Below are positions 28,883-39,166 of a stretch of 64,000 nucleotides of DNA, in pieces. Position 1 is the stretch's first letter; every line of letters begins with the position of its first letter. A model generated the notes under the pieces. That model had not been told where the DNA came from, did not search any database, and saw only the letters and a list, made by a program, of their open reading frames with translations. The position numbers were made by a program, and so were the translations under genes. The stretch is from Stutzerimonas stutzeri (GTDB lineage: Bacteria > Pseudomonadota > Gammaproteobacteria > Pseudomonadales > Pseudomonadaceae), in assembly GCF_002890895.1 (NCBI RefSeq), contig NZ_POUL01000003.1, forward strand, positions 434,001 through 498,000. Direction: 5' to 3'.

Positions 28883-30745
28883 ATGGCCTTACTTCAGATA
28901 GCTGAACCCGGACAAAGCCCGCAACCACACCAGCGTCGACTGGCGGTTGGCATCGATCTTGGCACTACCAATTCGCTCGTTGCAGCCCTGCGCAGTGGCG
29001 TTACGGCGCCACTGGCCGATGCCGATGGAGAGGTGATTCTGCCATCCGCGGTGCGTTATCACAGCGATCACGTTGAAGTGGGGCGAGCAGCGAAAGCCGC
29101 CGCTGCCAGCGATCCGTTAAATACCATTGTGTCCGTCAAGCGCTTGATGGGTAGGGGTGTCGGTGATGTGAAGCAGCTGGGTGGGCAGCTCCCTTATCGA
29201 TTCAGCGAGGGGCAGTCACAGATGCCCTTCATCGAGACGGTGCAGGGTGCCAAAAGCCCGGTTGAGGTCTCTGCGGAGATTCTTCGCGCGTTGCGTGAGC
29301 GTGCGGAGGCCGTATTGGGCGGCGAGCTGGTCGGTGCGGTGATTACGGTTCCGGCGTATTTCGATGATGCGCAACGGCAAGCGACCAAGGATGCCGCGCG
29401 CCTGGCTAATCTCAACGTGCTACGCCTGCTTAATGAGCCTACTGCCGCCGCCGTTGCCTACGGTCTGGACCGCGAAGCCGAAGGTGTCGTGGCGATCTAT
29501 GACCTGGGCGGTGGAACCTTCGATATCTCCATCCTGCGTCTGACCAAAGGCGTATTCGAGGTGCTGGCTACCGGTGGTGATACTGCGCTTGGCGGTGATG
29601 ATTTCGATCATGCGATTGCCGACTGGATTCTGGCCAAGGCCGGCGCCTCCCAGGATCTCGATCCGGGAACCCAGCGTGAAGTGCTGAAAATTGCCTGCGA
29701 TGCCAAGGAGCAGCTCAGCGAAACAGATACCGTTGAAGTGCGCTATGCCGATTGGCAGGGCATTCTGACACGACCCATATTCAACGAACTCATCGAGCCG
29801 ATGATCGCTCGTAGCCTTAAATCGTGCAGGCGCGCGCTGCGTGATTCGTCGATTGAGCTGGATGAGGTCCAGGCGGTGGTCATGGTCGGCGGTTCCACAC
29901 GGGTCCCTCGGGTTCGCGAGCGTGTGGGGGAGATGTTCGGTCGGGAACCGTTGACGGATATCGATCCCGATCAGGTCGTTGCTATCGGTGCTGCAATCCA
30001 GGCCGAGACGCTGGCCGGCAACAATCGCGATGGTGAAGAGCTGTTGCTGCTCGATGTAATTCCGCTGTCGCTTGGACTGGAAACGATGGGCGGGTTGATG
30101 GAGAAGATCATTCCGCGCAATACCACCATTCCGGTTGCTCGGGCTCAGGAGTTCACCACGTACAAGGACGGCCAGACGGCCATGATGATCCATGTGCTGC
30201 AGGGTGAGCGCGAGCTTATTGCCGATTGTAGATCCCTGGCTCGCTTCGAGCTGCGGGGCATCCCGCCAATGGTGGCCGGGGCTGCGAAGATTCGTGTCAC
30301 CTTTCAGGTTGATGCGGACGGGCTGCTCAGTGTTTCGGCGCGTGAGCTGGCGTCGGGCGTGGAGTCCAGTATCCAGGTAAAGCCCTCTTATGGACTCACC
30401 GATGGCGAGATTGCTCGCATGTTGGAAGACTCTTTTCATAAGGCCAATGAAGACAAAACGGCCCGAGCGCTTCGTGAGCAGTTGGTTGATGCGCAGCGAC
30501 TGCTCGAGGCGGTTGAAGGGGCATTGGCGGTTGATGGCGAGCGTCTGCTCGACCAAGAAGAGCGCGAGGCGATCGAGTCGCAGGTGCGCGAGTTGCGTGA
30601 GTTGCTTGATAGTCAGGATGGCCTTGCCATCGAGCGTCAGGTGAAGCGCCTCAGCCAAATTACCGATGCCTTTGCAGCGCGACGACTAGATTCCACCGTC
30701 AAGGCCGCCCTGGCCGGGCGGCGGCTTAACGATATCGAGGATTGA
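28883..30745 (+). CDS. hscA: Fe-S chaperone HscA
   Basis: This 620-residue Hsp70 homologue is dedicated to cluster transfer from IscU. The nucleotide-binding domain carries [12 protein letters not shown] (phosphate 1), [13 protein letters not shown] (phosphate 2) and [15 protein letters not shown]. The interdomain linker [15 protein letters not shown] and a substrate-binding domain that recognises LPPVK of IscU follow. Start [15 protein letters not shown]. It lies 41 bp after hscB and 5 bp before fdx. Confidence 0.98.
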   Translation: MALLQIAEPGQSPQPHQRRLAVGIDLGTTNSLVAALRSGVTAPLADADGEVILPSAVRYHSDHVEVGRAAKAAAASDPLNTIVSVKRLMGRGVGDVKQLGGQLPYRFSEGQSQMPFIETVQGAKSPVEVSAEILRALRERAEAVLGGELVGAVITVPAYFDDAQRQATKDAARLANLNVLRLLNEPTAAAVAYGLDREAEGVVAIYDLGGGTFDISILRLTKGVFEVLATGGDTALGGDDFDHAIADWILAKAGASQDLDPGTQREVLKIACDAKEQLSETDTVEVRYADWQGILTRPIFNELIEPMIARSLKSCRRALRDSSIELDEVQAVVMVGGSTRVPRVRERVGEMFGREPLTDIDPDQVVAIGAAIQAETLAGNNRDGEELLLLDVIPLSLGLETMGGLMEKIIPRNTTIPVARAQEFTTYKDGQTAMMIHVLQGERELIADCRSLARFELRGIPPMVAGAAKIRVTFQVDADGLLSVSARELASGVESSIQVKPSYGLTDGEIARMLEDSFHKANEDKTARALREQLVDAQRLLEAVEGALAVDGERLLDQEEREAIESQVRELRELLDSQDGLAIERQVKRLSQITDAFAARRLDSTVKAALAGRRLNDIED

Positions 30746-30750
30746 ACCAG

Positions 30751-31089
30751 ATGCCGCAGATTGTTTTCCTGCCTCATGCCGACCATTGTCCGGAAGGGGC
30801 GGTAGTGGATGCTCAGCCCGGTGAGACGGTGCTTGACGCTGCGCTGCGAAATGGCATCGATATTGAACATGCCTGTGAAAAGTCCTGTGCGTGTACGACT
30901 TGCCACGTGGTGATCCGCGAGGGTTTCGCTTCGCTAGAGGCGTCCGACGAGTTGGAAGATGACATGCTGGATAAGGCGTGGGGGCTAGAGCCTACCTCCA
31001 GGCTGTCCTGCCAGGCTGCGATTGCCGACGTCGATCTGGTTGTCGAGATACCGAAATACACCATCAATCAAGTGTCCGAAGGTCATTAA
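30751..31089 (+). CDS. fdx: ISC-type [2Fe-2S] ferredoxin Fdx
   Basis: This 112-residue adrenodoxin-type ferredoxin donates electrons for cluster assembly on IscU. The ligands C42, C48, C51 (CEKSCACTTC) and C87 (RLSCQ) match the family numbering exactly; the extra C46 is also common in Fdx. The ATG at 30751 is used; an in-frame TTG at 30742 overlaps the hscA end and is less likely. It is followed 13 bp later by iscX. Confidence 0.97.
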   Translation: MPQIVFLPHADHCPEGAVVDAQPGETVLDAALRNGIDIEHACEKSCACTTCHVVIREGFASLEASDELEDDMLDKAWGLEPTSRLSCQAAIADVDLVVEIPKYTINQVSEGH

Positions 31090-31102
31090 GGCGAGGTGAA
31101 TC

Positions 31103-31300
31103 ATGGCGCTTAAATGGTCCGATGTATTGGATATTGCAATTGAGCTGAGTGAGCGTAAGCCTGACGTTGATCCCCGCTACGTAAATTTCGTCGAATTGCA
31201 TCGTTGGGTTGTCGAGCTGCCAAGCTTTGCGGACGATCCGACGCGCGGTGGCGAAAAAGTCCTGGAAGCCATACAGGCTGCCTGGATCGAAGAGGCTTAG
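31103..31300 (+). CDS. iscX: Fe-S assembly regulator IscX
   Basis: This 65-residue acidic protein binds IscS and iron and tunes the rate of cluster assembly, competing with frataxin for the same site. MALKWSDVLDIAIELSERKPDVDP and the FVELHRWVVELPSFADDP block are diagnostic, and it ends in WIEEA. The start is preceded by AAGGCGAGGTG. It is the last gene of the isc operon. Confidence 0.96.
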   Translation: MALKWSDVLDIAIELSERKPDVDPRYVNFVELHRWVVELPSFADDPTRGGEKVLEAIQAAWIEEA

Positions 31301-31360
31301 AGGAGCCTCTGTCAGCCGGGGTCTGTGGGAGGGCTATCTGGAATTGATGGCTTCTGCCGA

Positions 31361-31390
31361 TTGGCTTCTAGCTTCTGGCTACCCTTATAT
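31361..31390 (+). promoter_or_regulatory. Possible ndk promoter
   Basis: TTGGCT at 31361-31366 and TTATAT at 31385-31390 have an 18-bp spacer and lie 70 bp upstream of ndk. A second possible -10, TATAAT at 31409-31414, is a perfect hexamer with a poor -35 and sits in the loop of a hairpin. Confidence 0.4.
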
Positions 31391-31401
31391 TTTTCGTCTC
31401 G

Positions 31402-31422
31402 ACCCGCGTATAATTCGCGGGT
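31402..31422 (+). terminator. Hairpin with TATAATT loop between iscX and ndk
   Basis: ACCCGCG at 31402-31408 pairs with CGCGGGT at 31416-31422; the loop is TATAATT, and the downstream side is moderately T-rich (TTTACTCGTTTG). It could end the isc transcript, or the TATAAT may be the ndk -10 box and the repeat a coincidence or regulator site. Confidence 0.45.
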
Positions 31423-31462
31423 TTACTCGTTTGCTTTAACTTATCGTTTTCTGGAGTTTCAA

Positions 31463-31894
31463 ATGGCCCTGCAACGCACTTTCTCCATCATCAAGCCTGA
31501 CGCCGTCGCCAAGAATGTTATTGGTGAAATCACCTCTCGTTTCGAGAAGGCTGGTCTGCGTGTCGTCGCTTCGAAGATGGTTCAGTTGTCCGAACGTGAA
31601 GCGGGCGGTTTCTATGCCGAACACAGCGAGCGCGGTTTCTTCAAGGACCTGGTCGCGTTCATGGTGTCCGGTCCGGTAATCGTCCAGGTTCTGGAAGGCG
31701 AAGACGCCATTGCCAAAAACCGTGAGCTGATGGGCGCTACCAACCCGAAGGAAGCAGCTCCAGGCACTATTCGCGCCGATTTCGCTGTCTCTATCGATGA
31801 GAACGCTGTTCATGGTTCCGACTCCGAGGCGTCCGCCGCTCGCGAAATCGCCTACTTCTTCTCTGCCACCGAAGTGTGTGCCCGCATTCGCTGA
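31463..31894 (+). CDS. ndk: Nucleoside diphosphate kinase
   Basis: This 143-residue enzyme moves the gamma-phosphate between nucleoside triphosphates and diphosphates through a phosphohistidine. The catalytic histidine is H117 in [12 protein letters not shown], and the N-terminus [15 protein letters not shown] is invariant-like. The length equals E. coli Ndk (143). The start ATG at 31463 has CTGGAG (31451-31456) six bases upstream. The frame is open upstream to 31325, which is leader. It is followed 20 bp later by rlmN, the usual arrangement in pseudomonads. Confidence 0.98.
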   Translation: MALQRTFSIIKPDAVAKNVIGEITSRFEKAGLRVVASKMVQLSEREAGGFYAEHSERGFFKDLVAFMVSGPVIVQVLEGEDAIAKNRELMGATNPKEAAPGTIRADFAVSIDENAVHGSDSEASAAREIAYFFSATEVCARIR

Positions 31895-31914
31895 TCAGGC
31901 GAAGGTGAATCCTG

Positions 31915-33063
31915 ATGACTGTGACTACCGGTAAAGTAAATCTGCTGGGGCTGACCCAGCCTCAGCTGGAAAGCTTCTTCGATTCCATAGGGGAGAAGCG
32001 CTTTCGTGCCGGTCAGGTCATGAAATGGATTCACCACTTTGGCGTCGATGACTTCGATGCCATGAGTAATATCGGCAAGGCCTTGCGCGAAAAGCTCAAG
32101 GCCTCTGCTGAGATCCGCGGCCCCGAAATCGTTAGCGAAGACATTTCCACCGACGGCACCCGCAAATGGGTTGTGCGTGTGGCTTCGGGGAGCTGCGTGG
32201 AGACCGTCTATATTCCCCAGGGTGGGCGAGGCACGCTCTGTGTTTCTTCCCAGGCTGGCTGTGCGCTGGACTGCAGCTTCTGCTCGACTGGCAAGCAAGG
32301 TTTTAATAGCAACCTCACCGCTGCCGAAGTGATCGGTCAGGTGTGGGTTGCCAATAAGTCGTTCGGCACGATACCGGCGAAGGTAGATCGCGCCATCACC
32401 AACGTGGTGATGATGGGCATGGGCGAACCCCTGCTCAACTTCGACAATGTCGTCGCCGCCATGCAGATCATGATGGACGACCTCGGCTACGGTATATCCA
32501 AGCGTAAGGTGACGCTCTCAACATCGGGTGTAGTACCGATGATCGAGGAGCTGTCCAAGGTCATCGATGTATCGCTGGCCCTTTCGCTGCACGCGCCGAA
32601 TGATGAATTACGTGATCAGCTGGTTCCGATCAACAAGAAATACCCATTGGAAATGCTGTTGGCGGCTTGCCAACGCTATATCTCCAATCTCGGCGAAAAG
32701 CGCGTCCTGACTATCGAATACACGTTGTTACAGGGCGTTAACGATCAGCCTGAGCACGCCGAACAGATGGTCGTCCTGCTGGCGAAGATTCCGTGCAAGA
32801 TCAATCTGATCCCGTTCAATCCCTTTCCGCACTCCGGATATGAGCGGCCGAGCAACAACACAATCCGACGTTTTCAGGACATCCTCCACAAAGCTGGGCA
32901 CAATGTGACAGTGCGCACCACTCGCGGTGAGGATATCGACGCTGCCTGCGGCCAGCTGGTCGGGCAGGTGCTGGATAGAACGCGTCGAAGCGAGCGATAC
33001 ATCGCAGTGCGCCAGCTGCAATCTGAGCCACTGACGACGCCCGTTGCTACGAACCGTTCCTGA
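31915..33063 (+). CDS. rlmN: Dual-specificity 23S rRNA/tRNA m2A methyltransferase RlmN
   Basis: This 382-residue radical-SAM enzyme methylates C2 of A2503 in 23S rRNA and A37 in some tRNAs. The [4Fe-4S] motif CX3CX2C is C116, C120 and C123 ([12 protein letters not shown]). The C-terminal region [14 protein letters not shown] contains the second catalytic cysteine needed for its methyl-carrier mechanism. [13 protein letters not shown] is a family block. As an Fe-S enzyme it depends on the isc products encoded upstream. It ends 11 bp before pilF. Confidence 0.97.
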   Translation: MTVTTGKVNLLGLTQPQLESFFDSIGEKRFRAGQVMKWIHHFGVDDFDAMSNIGKALREKLKASAEIRGPEIVSEDISTDGTRKWVVRVASGSCVETVYIPQGGRGTLCVSSQAGCALDCSFCSTGKQGFNSNLTAAEVIGQVWVANKSFGTIPAKVDRAITNVVMMGMGEPLLNFDNVVAAMQIMMDDLGYGISKRKVTLSTSGVVPMIEELSKVIDVSLALSLHAPNDELRDQLVPINKKYPLEMLLAACQRYISNLGEKRVLTIEYTLLQGVNDQPEHAEQMVVLLAKIPCKINLIPFNPFPHSGYERPSNNTIRRFQDILHKAGHNVTVRTTRGEDIDAACGQLVGQVLDRTRRSERYIAVRQLQSEPLTTPVATNRS

Positions 33064-33074
33064 GGGGGATGCTG

Positions 33075-33833
33075 ATGATCTTGCGCGTCGCGCTGCTGTT
33101 TGTGCTCGCCAGTCTAATGGCTGGCTGTGTGTCTTCCGGATCGGTGAACCCGATGCGTACTTCGCAAGGTCGCGACGAAGCCCGAGATGCCTATATTCAG
33201 CTTGGCATCGGCTATTTGCAGCAGGGCGAGGCCTCTCGGGCGAAATCGCCGCTACGCAAGGCGCTTGAGCTGGACCCCAATAGTGCAGATGCCCATGCGG
33301 CGTTGGCCTTGGTATTCCAGAACGAAATGGAAAATCAGCTCGCAGACGAGCATTACCGCAAGGCGCTGTCGAGTCACAATGACGCCCGTATCCTCAACAA
33401 CTACGGCAGCTTTCTGTTCGAGCAAAAGCGCTATCCAGAGGCGATGGAGCGTTTCTCAAAGGCCGCGGAAGATAATCTGTATTCCGGGCGATCCCACGTC
33501 TTTCAGAACATGGGCATGACAGCTCTGATGCTGGGTCAGCGCGAGCAGGCCGAAACCTATTTCACTCGTGCCTTGCGCCTCGACAGCCGGCAGCCGCGCG
33601 CACTACTCGAATTGGCCGTAATGGCGTACGAAGACAAGCAGTACGTCCCGGCAAAACGTTATTACGAAGGTTTCAGCAGCCTTTCCGAGCAAAATGCCCG
33701 CAGTCTGCTGCTGGGCATTCGTTTGGCGAACATTCATCAGGACCGCGATCAGGCGGCGAGCCTGGGTTTACAGCTCAAGCGCCTGTATCCGGGGACGCCT
33801 GAATATCAACAGTTTCTTTCGGAGCAACGATGA
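33075..33833 (+). CDS. pilF: Type IV pilus biogenesis lipoprotein PilF (PilW)
   Basis: This 252-residue outer-membrane lipoprotein acts as pilotin for the PilQ secretin. The lipobox LMAGC ends at C18, so the mature protein starts CVSSGSVNP. Six TPR-type repeats follow, for example AYIQLGIGYLQQGEASRA and ARILNNYGSFLFEQKRY. The ATG at 33075 is preferred because GAGGGGG at 33062-33068 is six bases upstream, while the ATG at 33069 abuts it. The order rlmN-pilF-rodZ-ispG-hisS is a conserved gammaproteobacterial row. Its TGA overlaps the rodZ ATG. Confidence 0.95.
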   Translation: MILRVALLFVLASLMAGCVSSGSVNPMRTSQGRDEARDAYIQLGIGYLQQGEASRAKSPLRKALELDPNSADAHAALALVFQNEMENQLADEHYRKALSSHNDARILNNYGSFLFEQKRYPEAMERFSKAAEDNLYSGRSHVFQNMGMTALMLGQREQAETYFTRALRLDSRQPRALLELAVMAYEDKQYVPAKRYYEGFSSLSEQNARSLLLGIRLANIHQDRDQAASLGLQLKRLYPGTPEYQQFLSEQR

Positions 33834-34813
33834 TAGCGCCCCATTCTGAAGCCGCCGCCCCGACGGCCCTGGGCAATCCTGGCGAAACGTTGCGGGCCGA
33901 GCGCGAGAGTAAAAACTGGTCCCTCCCTGCAGTAGCCAAGCAGCTCAACCTTTCGGAGCGATCCCTGACCCAGATAGAGGCCGGTGACTTCAGTCAGCTG
34001 CCGGGCCACACATTCGCCCGCGGCTACGTTCGTGCGTACGCCAAGCTGCTGGGACTGGACCAGAATCGTCTGGTACAGCAGTTCGACCAGCATACCGGTA
34101 CAGATGCAACCGGCAGCAGCGTCAACAGTCTTGGCCACATCGATCAGCCCGTGCGGCTGTCGCGCAGCATGGTGCGTTTCTTTACCTTCATCCTGACATT
34201 GGTGATCGGCGTAGGTGCGTTCTTGTGGTGGCAGGATCGCTCGGCTCGTACCGAGTCGGGCCCGTCGGTCTCCGCACTTGAGCGCATTGAGGTCGAGGCG
34301 GCCGACGGAACTACTGAGATTCATTTGCTCGACCGCGCTGAAGAGCCAGTCGAACTCGCAATCGAGGAGCCAGTCAGCTCGACGCCGTCGGCTGCCGACG
34401 AGCTCCAGGCCCCCAACACCGAGCCGTTACCACTAGCTGAACAGCCTGTAGTCGGAACGGAGGAAGGAACGCCAGCTCAGCTGCCCGAGGACGAGCCTTC
34501 CAGTGAGGCACCGGCCGATGCTACGCCCGCGCCAGTGGGCGTTGTAGCTGAAGCCGAGCCTGTCGGGCCGGGGGAAGGCCGTTTGACCTTGAATTACACG
34601 GCGGATTGCTGGACGCGGGTCACTGATGCGAAAGGTGAAGTGCTCTACAGCGGGCTGGCTAAAGCCGGCAGCAGCCGCACCCTGGTTGGCGCAACCCCGC
34701 TGGACCTGCATCTGGGCTTTGCCTCGGGCGTGCAGGTCAGCTACAACGGCGAGCCCGTCAGTCTTTCCGGAAAAACCCGCGGTGAAACCGCGCGTCTCAA
34801 GCTCGGACAGTAA
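33830..34813 (+). CDS. rodZ: Cytoskeletal cell-shape protein RodZ
   Basis: This 327-residue bitopic inner-membrane protein links MreB filaments to the cell-wall elongation machinery. The N-terminal helix-turn-helix domain (about residues 16-84) contains [20 protein letters not shown] and [24 protein letters not shown] single membrane helix covers about residues 114-134 and is followed by a low-complexity acidic, proline-rich periplasmic stretch. The C-terminal DUF4115 beta domain runs from about 256 to 327 ([18 protein letters not shown]). The start ATG overlaps the pilF stop (ATGA). ispG follows 2 bp after its stop. Confidence 0.95.
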   Translation: MIAPHSEAAAPTALGNPGETLRAERESKNWSLPAVAKQLNLSERSLTQIEAGDFSQLPGHTFARGYVRAYAKLLGLDQNRLVQQFDQHTGTDATGSSVNSLGHIDQPVRLSRSMVRFFTFILTLVIGVGAFLWWQDRSARTESGPSVSALERIEVEAADGTTEIHLLDRAEEPVELAIEEPVSSTPSAADELQAPNTEPLPLAEQPVVGTEEGTPAQLPEDEPSSEAPADATPAPVGVVAEAEPVGPGEGRLTLNYTADCWTRVTDAKGEVLYSGLAKAGSSRTLVGATPLDLHLGFASGVQVSYNGEPVSLSGKTRGETARLKLGQ

Positions 34814-34815
34814 TC

Positions 34816-35928
34816 ATGCACAGTGAGTCTCCTATCAAGCGTCGACCTACTCGCAAAATCTGGGTAGGCAACGTACCGGTCGGCGGCGATGCGCCTATCG
34901 CCGTACAAAGCATGACCAATACCGAAACCTGCGATGTGGATGCCACGGTTGCACAGATCGAGCGGCTGAAAAATGCCGGAGCTGACATTGTGCGTGTATC
35001 GGTGCCTTCGATGGAGGCGGCCGAGGCGTTCGGCAAGATCAAGCAGCGCGTCAGTTTGCCTTTGGTGGCTGACATTCATTTCGATTATCAGATCGCTCTG
35101 CGTGTCGCCGAGCTTGGTGTTGATTGCCTGCGCATCAATCCCGGCAATATCGGGCGCGAAGACCGTGTCCGGGCTGTGGTCGAAGCGGCGCGGGATCGCG
35201 GCATCCCGATTCGCATAGGCGTTAACGCCGGCTCGTTGGAAAAGGATCTGCAGAAGAAATACGGCGAGCCGACACCCGAGGCGCTGGTAGAGTCTGCGTT
35301 GCGCCATGTCGAACATCTCGACCGTCTGAACTTTCCGGATTTCAAGGTAAGCGTAAAAGCCTCCGACGTATTCATGGCTGTGGCAGCCTACCGTCTGTTG
35401 GCGGACAAGATCGAGCAGCCTCTGCACCTTGGCATTACCGAAGCCGGTGGCTTGCGCTCGGGTACAGTGAAATCGGCCGTCGGATTGGGCATGCTGCTCG
35501 CCGAGGGCATAGGCGACACCATTCGCATATCGCTGGCTGCTGACCCGGTGGAAGAGATCAAGGTCGGTTTCGACATCCTCAAGTCGCTGCGTCTGCGTTC
35601 GCGAGGGATCAATTTCATCGCCTGTCCAAGTTGCTCCCGGCAGAACTTCGACGTGGTCAAGACCATGAACGAACTAGAGGGGCGGCTTGATGATTTGCTG
35701 GTGCCTCTGGATGTGGCGGTGATCGGTTGCGTTGTGAACGGGCCCGGTGAGGCCAAGGAAGCACATATCGGCTTGACAGGTGGGACGCCGAACAACCTGA
35801 TCTATATCGACGGTAAGCCGGCGCAAAAGCTGAACAACGAAAACCTGGTCGATGAGCTGGAGCAGCTGATTCGTCGCAAGGCCAGCGAAAAGGCCGAGTC
35901 TGACGCTGCGCTGATACTGCGCAGCTGA
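34816..35928 (+). CDS. ispG: 4-hydroxy-3-methylbut-2-enyl diphosphate synthase IspG (GcpE)
   Basis: This 370-residue [4Fe-4S] enzyme of the methylerythritol phosphate pathway converts MEcPP to HMBPP. The cluster cysteines C270, C273 (CPSCSR) and C305 ([11 protein letters not shown]), with the following glutamate, match the E. coli numbering. The N-terminus [20 protein letters not shown] leads into [12 protein letters not shown], a family block. It is an Fe-S client encoded a few genes from the isc operon. hisS starts 14 bp downstream. Confidence 0.98.
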   Translation: MHSESPIKRRPTRKIWVGNVPVGGDAPIAVQSMTNTETCDVDATVAQIERLKNAGADIVRVSVPSMEAAEAFGKIKQRVSLPLVADIHFDYQIALRVAELGVDCLRINPGNIGREDRVRAVVEAARDRGIPIRIGVNAGSLEKDLQKKYGEPTPEALVESALRHVEHLDRLNFPDFKVSVKASDVFMAVAAYRLLADKIEQPLHLGITEAGGLRSGTVKSAVGLGMLLAEGIGDTIRISLAADPVEEIKVGFDILKSLRLRSRGINFIACPSCSRQNFDVVKTMNELEGRLDDLLVPLDVAVIGCVVNGPGEAKEAHIGLTGGTPNNLIYIDGKPAQKLNNENLVDELEQLIRRKASEKAESDAALILRS

Positions 35929-35942
35929 ATTAAGGAACCGAA

Positions 35943-37226
35943 TTGAGCAAGTCTCTGCAAGCCATCCGTGGCATGAACGATATTCTTCCGGCCCAGACGC
36001 CGGTTTGGCGCTACCTAGAAACGACCTTCGCACAGTTGCTCGACAGCTATGGCTACAGCGAGATTCGTCTGCCGATCCTCGAGTTCACCGATCTGTTCGC
36101 TCGCGGAATCGGCGAGGGTACCGACGTGGTCGACAAGGAGATGTACACCTTCCTCGACCGTAATGAGGAGTCATTGACGCTGCGGCCAGAGGGAACTGCC
36201 GGTTGCGTGCGCGCTGTGCTCGAACATGGCATGACGGGCGGCGGGCAGGTACAGAAGCTTTGGTACGCGGGGCCGATGTTCCGCTACGAGAAGCCACAGA
36301 AGGGCCGCTATCGCCAGTTCCATCAGATCGGTGTCGAAGTCTTCAATCAGCCGGGTCCGGATATTGATGCCGAGCTGATCGTACTGACCGCGCGGCTGTG
36401 GAAGAAGCTCGGCCTGTCCGATTCGGTCACCTTGCAGCTGAATAGCCTCGGCTCTAGCGAGGCAAGGGCAACCTATCGCGACGCGTTAGTAGCTTACCTG
36501 CAGCAGCGTTTCGAGCAGCTCGACGAAGACAGCCAGCGCCGCCTGACCAGTAACCCCCTGCGTATTCTCGACAGCAAGAATGCCCAGACCCAAGCGCTGC
36601 TGGCTGATGCGCCGACGCTGCATGACTATCTGGATGAAGAATCGAGTGCGCATTTCGAAGGCCTGAAAGCCCGTCTCGAAGTGGCAGGAATAGACTTTAA
36701 GATCAATCCCAAGCTGGTTCGTGGCCTGGACTATTACGGCCGGACCGTGTTCGAGTGGGTGACAGACAAACTGGGATCGCAAGGTACCGTTTGCGCGGGT
36801 GGTCGTTATGACGGGCTGGTCAGTCAGTTTGGCGGCAAGCCCACTCCCGGCGTTGGCTTCGCCATGGGCATTGAGCGGCTGGTGCTGCTTCTCGAAACAC
36901 TCGAATTGGTGCCCGAGGAACTCAATCAGCCGGCACACGCATTCATCTGTGCTTTTGGTGAGGCGGCCGAACTGGCAGCGCTGGGCCTGGCCGAGCGTTT
37001 GCGAGATGCCTTGCCGGGCCTGCGCCTGCTGGTCAACGCGGGCGGCGGAAGCTTCAAGAGTCAGTTCAAGAAAGCCGACAAGAGCGGCGCCCGTTTCGCG
37101 CTGATTCTGGGTGACGACGAACTGGCCGGGCGCGTGGTAGGTTGCAAGCCGCTGCGCGACGACAGCGAACAACAAAGCATTGCCTGGGATGCTCTACCCG
37201 AGTGTCTGGCTGCCTGTCTCGCGTGA
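35943..37226 (+). CDS. hisS: Histidyl-tRNA synthetase
   Basis: This 427-residue class II synthetase charges tRNA-His. Motif 2 contains [23 protein letters not shown], the histidine-specific blocks [15 protein letters not shown] and [14 protein letters not shown] are present, and motif 3 is seen as [15 protein letters not shown]. The C-terminal anticodon-binding domain covers about the last 95 residues. The start is a TTG at 35943 ([16 protein letters not shown]), with AAGGAA at 35932-35937 five bases upstream; no ATG fits the family N-terminus. It is followed by yfgM. Confidence 0.98.
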   Translation: MSKSLQAIRGMNDILPAQTPVWRYLETTFAQLLDSYGYSEIRLPILEFTDLFARGIGEGTDVVDKEMYTFLDRNEESLTLRPEGTAGCVRAVLEHGMTGGGQVQKLWYAGPMFRYEKPQKGRYRQFHQIGVEVFNQPGPDIDAELIVLTARLWKKLGLSDSVTLQLNSLGSSEARATYRDALVAYLQQRFEQLDEDSQRRLTSNPLRILDSKNAQTQALLADAPTLHDYLDEESSAHFEGLKARLEVAGIDFKINPKLVRGLDYYGRTVFEWVTDKLGSQGTVCAGGRYDGLVSQFGGKPTPGVGFAMGIERLVLLLETLELVPEELNQPAHAFICAFGEAAELAALGLAERLRDALPGLRLLVNAGGGSFKSQFKKADKSGARFALILGDDELAGRVVGCKPLRDDSEQQSIAWDALPECLAACLA

Positions 37227-37265
37227 GCGGTCAGGTCTGATTTAAGCGAATGAAGGAGTGACAGT

Positions 37266-37907
37266 GTGACCTCGGGTACCGAAGAAGAACAGCTGGCGCA
37301 AATCAAGGAATGGTGGCAGCAAAACGGCAAGCCGTTGCTGTTTGGGGGTGCGCTTGCTCTGGTGTTGGTATTCGGCTGGCAGTTCTGGCAGAAGCACCAG
37401 CTCAATCAGGCGCATAGTGCCTCGACTGTCTATCAGCAGTTGCTGAATGCCGCGCTGGAAGAGGGTGGAGCCGATACCGCCGAGGTCTCGCGCCTGGGCA
37501 ATTTGCTACAGAAAGAATTCGCTGGTTCTCACTACGCTCAGTACGGCAGCCTCTTCGTTGCCAAGGTGGCGGTAGAGTCCGGCCGTCTCGACGAGGCTGC
37601 AACGGAGCTTCAGGCGGTGCTGGACAAGCCTGCCGACAAGACTCTGGAAGAGCTGGCTCGCCAGCGTATGGCTCGTGTTCTTGCGGCGCAGGATAAGGCT
37701 GAGGATGGTCTCGCGTTGCTCGACGGCGAAGCCGTCGATGCGTTTGCCGCCAGTCGTGAAGAGTTACGGGGCGATCTGCTGGTTCAGCTGCAACGCCCTG
37801 AAGAAGCCCACGCTGCCTATTCCAAAGCAAAAGAACTGCTGTCTCAGGATGCCGCGATCGGTGGCCTGCAGCTGAAACTTGACGATCTGGCTCGTGGAGA
37901 GGCGTGA
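37266..37907 (+). CDS. yfgM: YfgM-like ancillary SecYEG translocon subunit
   Basis: This 213-residue protein has a short cytosolic N-terminus with EEEQLAQIKEWWQQNGKPL, one membrane helix (about residues 22-40, LLFGGALALVLVFGWQFW) and a periplasmic TPR-like domain. YfgM associates with the SecYEG translocon and periplasmic chaperones in E. coli. The start is a GTG at 37266, with AAGGAG at 37253-37258. The order hisS-yfgM-bamB-der is conserved in gammaproteobacteria. bamB starts 4 bp after its stop. Confidence 0.93.
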   Translation: MTSGTEEEQLAQIKEWWQQNGKPLLFGGALALVLVFGWQFWQKHQLNQAHSASTVYQQLLNAALEEGGADTAEVSRLGNLLQKEFAGSHYAQYGSLFVAKVAVESGRLDEAATELQAVLDKPADKTLEELARQRMARVLAAQDKAEDGLALLDGEAVDAFAASREELRGDLLVQLQRPEEAHAAYSKAKELLSQDAAIGGLQLKLDDLARGEA

Positions 37908-37911
37908 ATTG

Positions 37912-39060
37912 ATGCGTTGGAAAACTGCAGCACTGCTGACCCTGGCCGTTCTTGCGGCAGGTTGCAGCAGCAACGACAAGAAAGAACCCGAACCCGCCGA
38001 ACTGGTCAAGTTTGACGCTGAGATCCAGCTAAAAGAACAGTGGAGCCGGTCTATCGGCGACGGCCAGGGCGAGACCTATAACCTACTAGCCCCCGTTGTC
38101 TACGGTAATGAGATATTTGCCGCCGATGTCGAAGGGTTGGTCGTGGCCATGGACCGTACGACCGGCAAGGTCAACTGGAAGAATGACCTCGAAGTGCCGA
38201 TTTCTGGTGCCGTAGGCGCTGGCTACGGCCTGGTTCTGGTCGGTACCCTGCGTGGTGAAGTGCTGGCTCTGGATGTATCCACTGGTGAAGAGCGCTGGCG
38301 TAGCCAGGTGAGCAGCGAGGTGCTCGCCGCCCCCGCCGTCAATGGTGACGTGGTTGTTGTTCAGACCCAGGATGACCGTGTCATCGCGCTTGAGATTGAC
38401 ACCGGCGCACAGCGTTGGAGCTACGAAAGTTCGCCAGCGGTCCTGACCCTGCGCGGTACCGGCTCACCGTTGCTGACCAACAAGCTGGCGATTGCCGGCC
38501 TTTCCAGTGGCAAGGTAGTAGCACTGGACACCCGCCGCGGATTGCCAATCTGGGAGCAACGGGTCGCCATTCCACAAGGTCGTTCCGAACTTGAGCGCGT
38601 CGTCGATATCGATGGCGGGCTGCTGCTTTCAGGCGGCACCCTCTATGTCGCTTCCTTCCAGGGTCGCGCAGCTGCGCTGGATCTGGAGAGTGGTCGGATT
38701 CTCTGGCAACGCGATGCCTCGACGGCAACCGGCCTTGCAATGGGGTATGGCAGTGTCTACGTAAGCCAGGCCGACGGCACCGTGCTCGGCATCGATGAGC
38801 GATCGACAACCGTACTGTGGAGCAATGATTCGCTGCTGCGTCGGCAGCTGTCCGCTCCGGCGGTTTTCTCCAGCTATGTCGTGGTGGGTGACAAGGAGGG
38901 GTATCTACACTTCCTCAGTCAGGTCGATGGGCGTTTCGTCGCGCGCACCCGTATCGACAGCGCCGGGGTGCGTGCCAGACCTGTGGTCGAAGGCGACTGG
39001 CTGTATGCCTACGGTAACGACGGAAAGCTTGTCGCGCTGACCATTCGCCAGGCGGATTGA
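37912..39060 (+). CDS. bamB: Outer-membrane assembly lipoprotein BamB
   Basis: This 382-residue lipoprotein of the BAM complex assists insertion of beta-barrel proteins. The lipobox is LAAGC with C18 as the lipidated residue (LLTLAVLAAGCSSND). The remainder is an eight-bladed PQQ-type beta-propeller, with blade repeats such as ALDVSTGEERWRSQV, ALEIDTGAQRWSYES and ALDLESGRILWQRDA. The ATG at 37912 is used because it directly precedes a proper signal peptide. It lies between yfgM and der. Confidence 0.97.
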   Translation: MRWKTAALLTLAVLAAGCSSNDKKEPEPAELVKFDAEIQLKEQWSRSIGDGQGETYNLLAPVVYGNEIFAADVEGLVVAMDRTTGKVNWKNDLEVPISGAVGAGYGLVLVGTLRGEVLALDVSTGEERWRSQVSSEVLAAPAVNGDVVVVQTQDDRVIALEIDTGAQRWSYESSPAVLTLRGTGSPLLTNKLAIAGLSSGKVVALDTRRGLPIWEQRVAIPQGRSELERVVDIDGGLLLSGGTLYVASFQGRAAALDLESGRILWQRDASTATGLAMGYGSVYVSQADGTVLGIDERSTTVLWSNDSLLRRQLSAPAVFSSYVVVGDKEGYLHFLSQVDGRFVARTRIDSAGVRARPVVEGDWLYAYGNDGKLVALTIRQAD

Positions 39061-39081
39061 CAGCCTCACGTCGTGTACCTT

Positions 39082-39131
39082 GCTCCGATCAGGCGGAGCA
39101 ATAAATATCTGGCCGCTGCCTTGCAGCGGCC
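39082..39131 (+). terminator. Two tandem hairpins between bamB and der
   Basis: First hairpin: GCTCCG at 39082-39087 with CGGAGC at 39094-39099. Second and stronger: GGCCGCTGC at 39111-39119 with GCAGCGGCC at 39123-39131, followed by TTCGTGTTTTC. The second resembles an intrinsic terminator, probably partial since der is in the same row of genes. Confidence 0.55.
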
Positions 39132-39166
39132 TTCGTGTTTTCTGAAATATCGCAGTGGAGAGCCGT

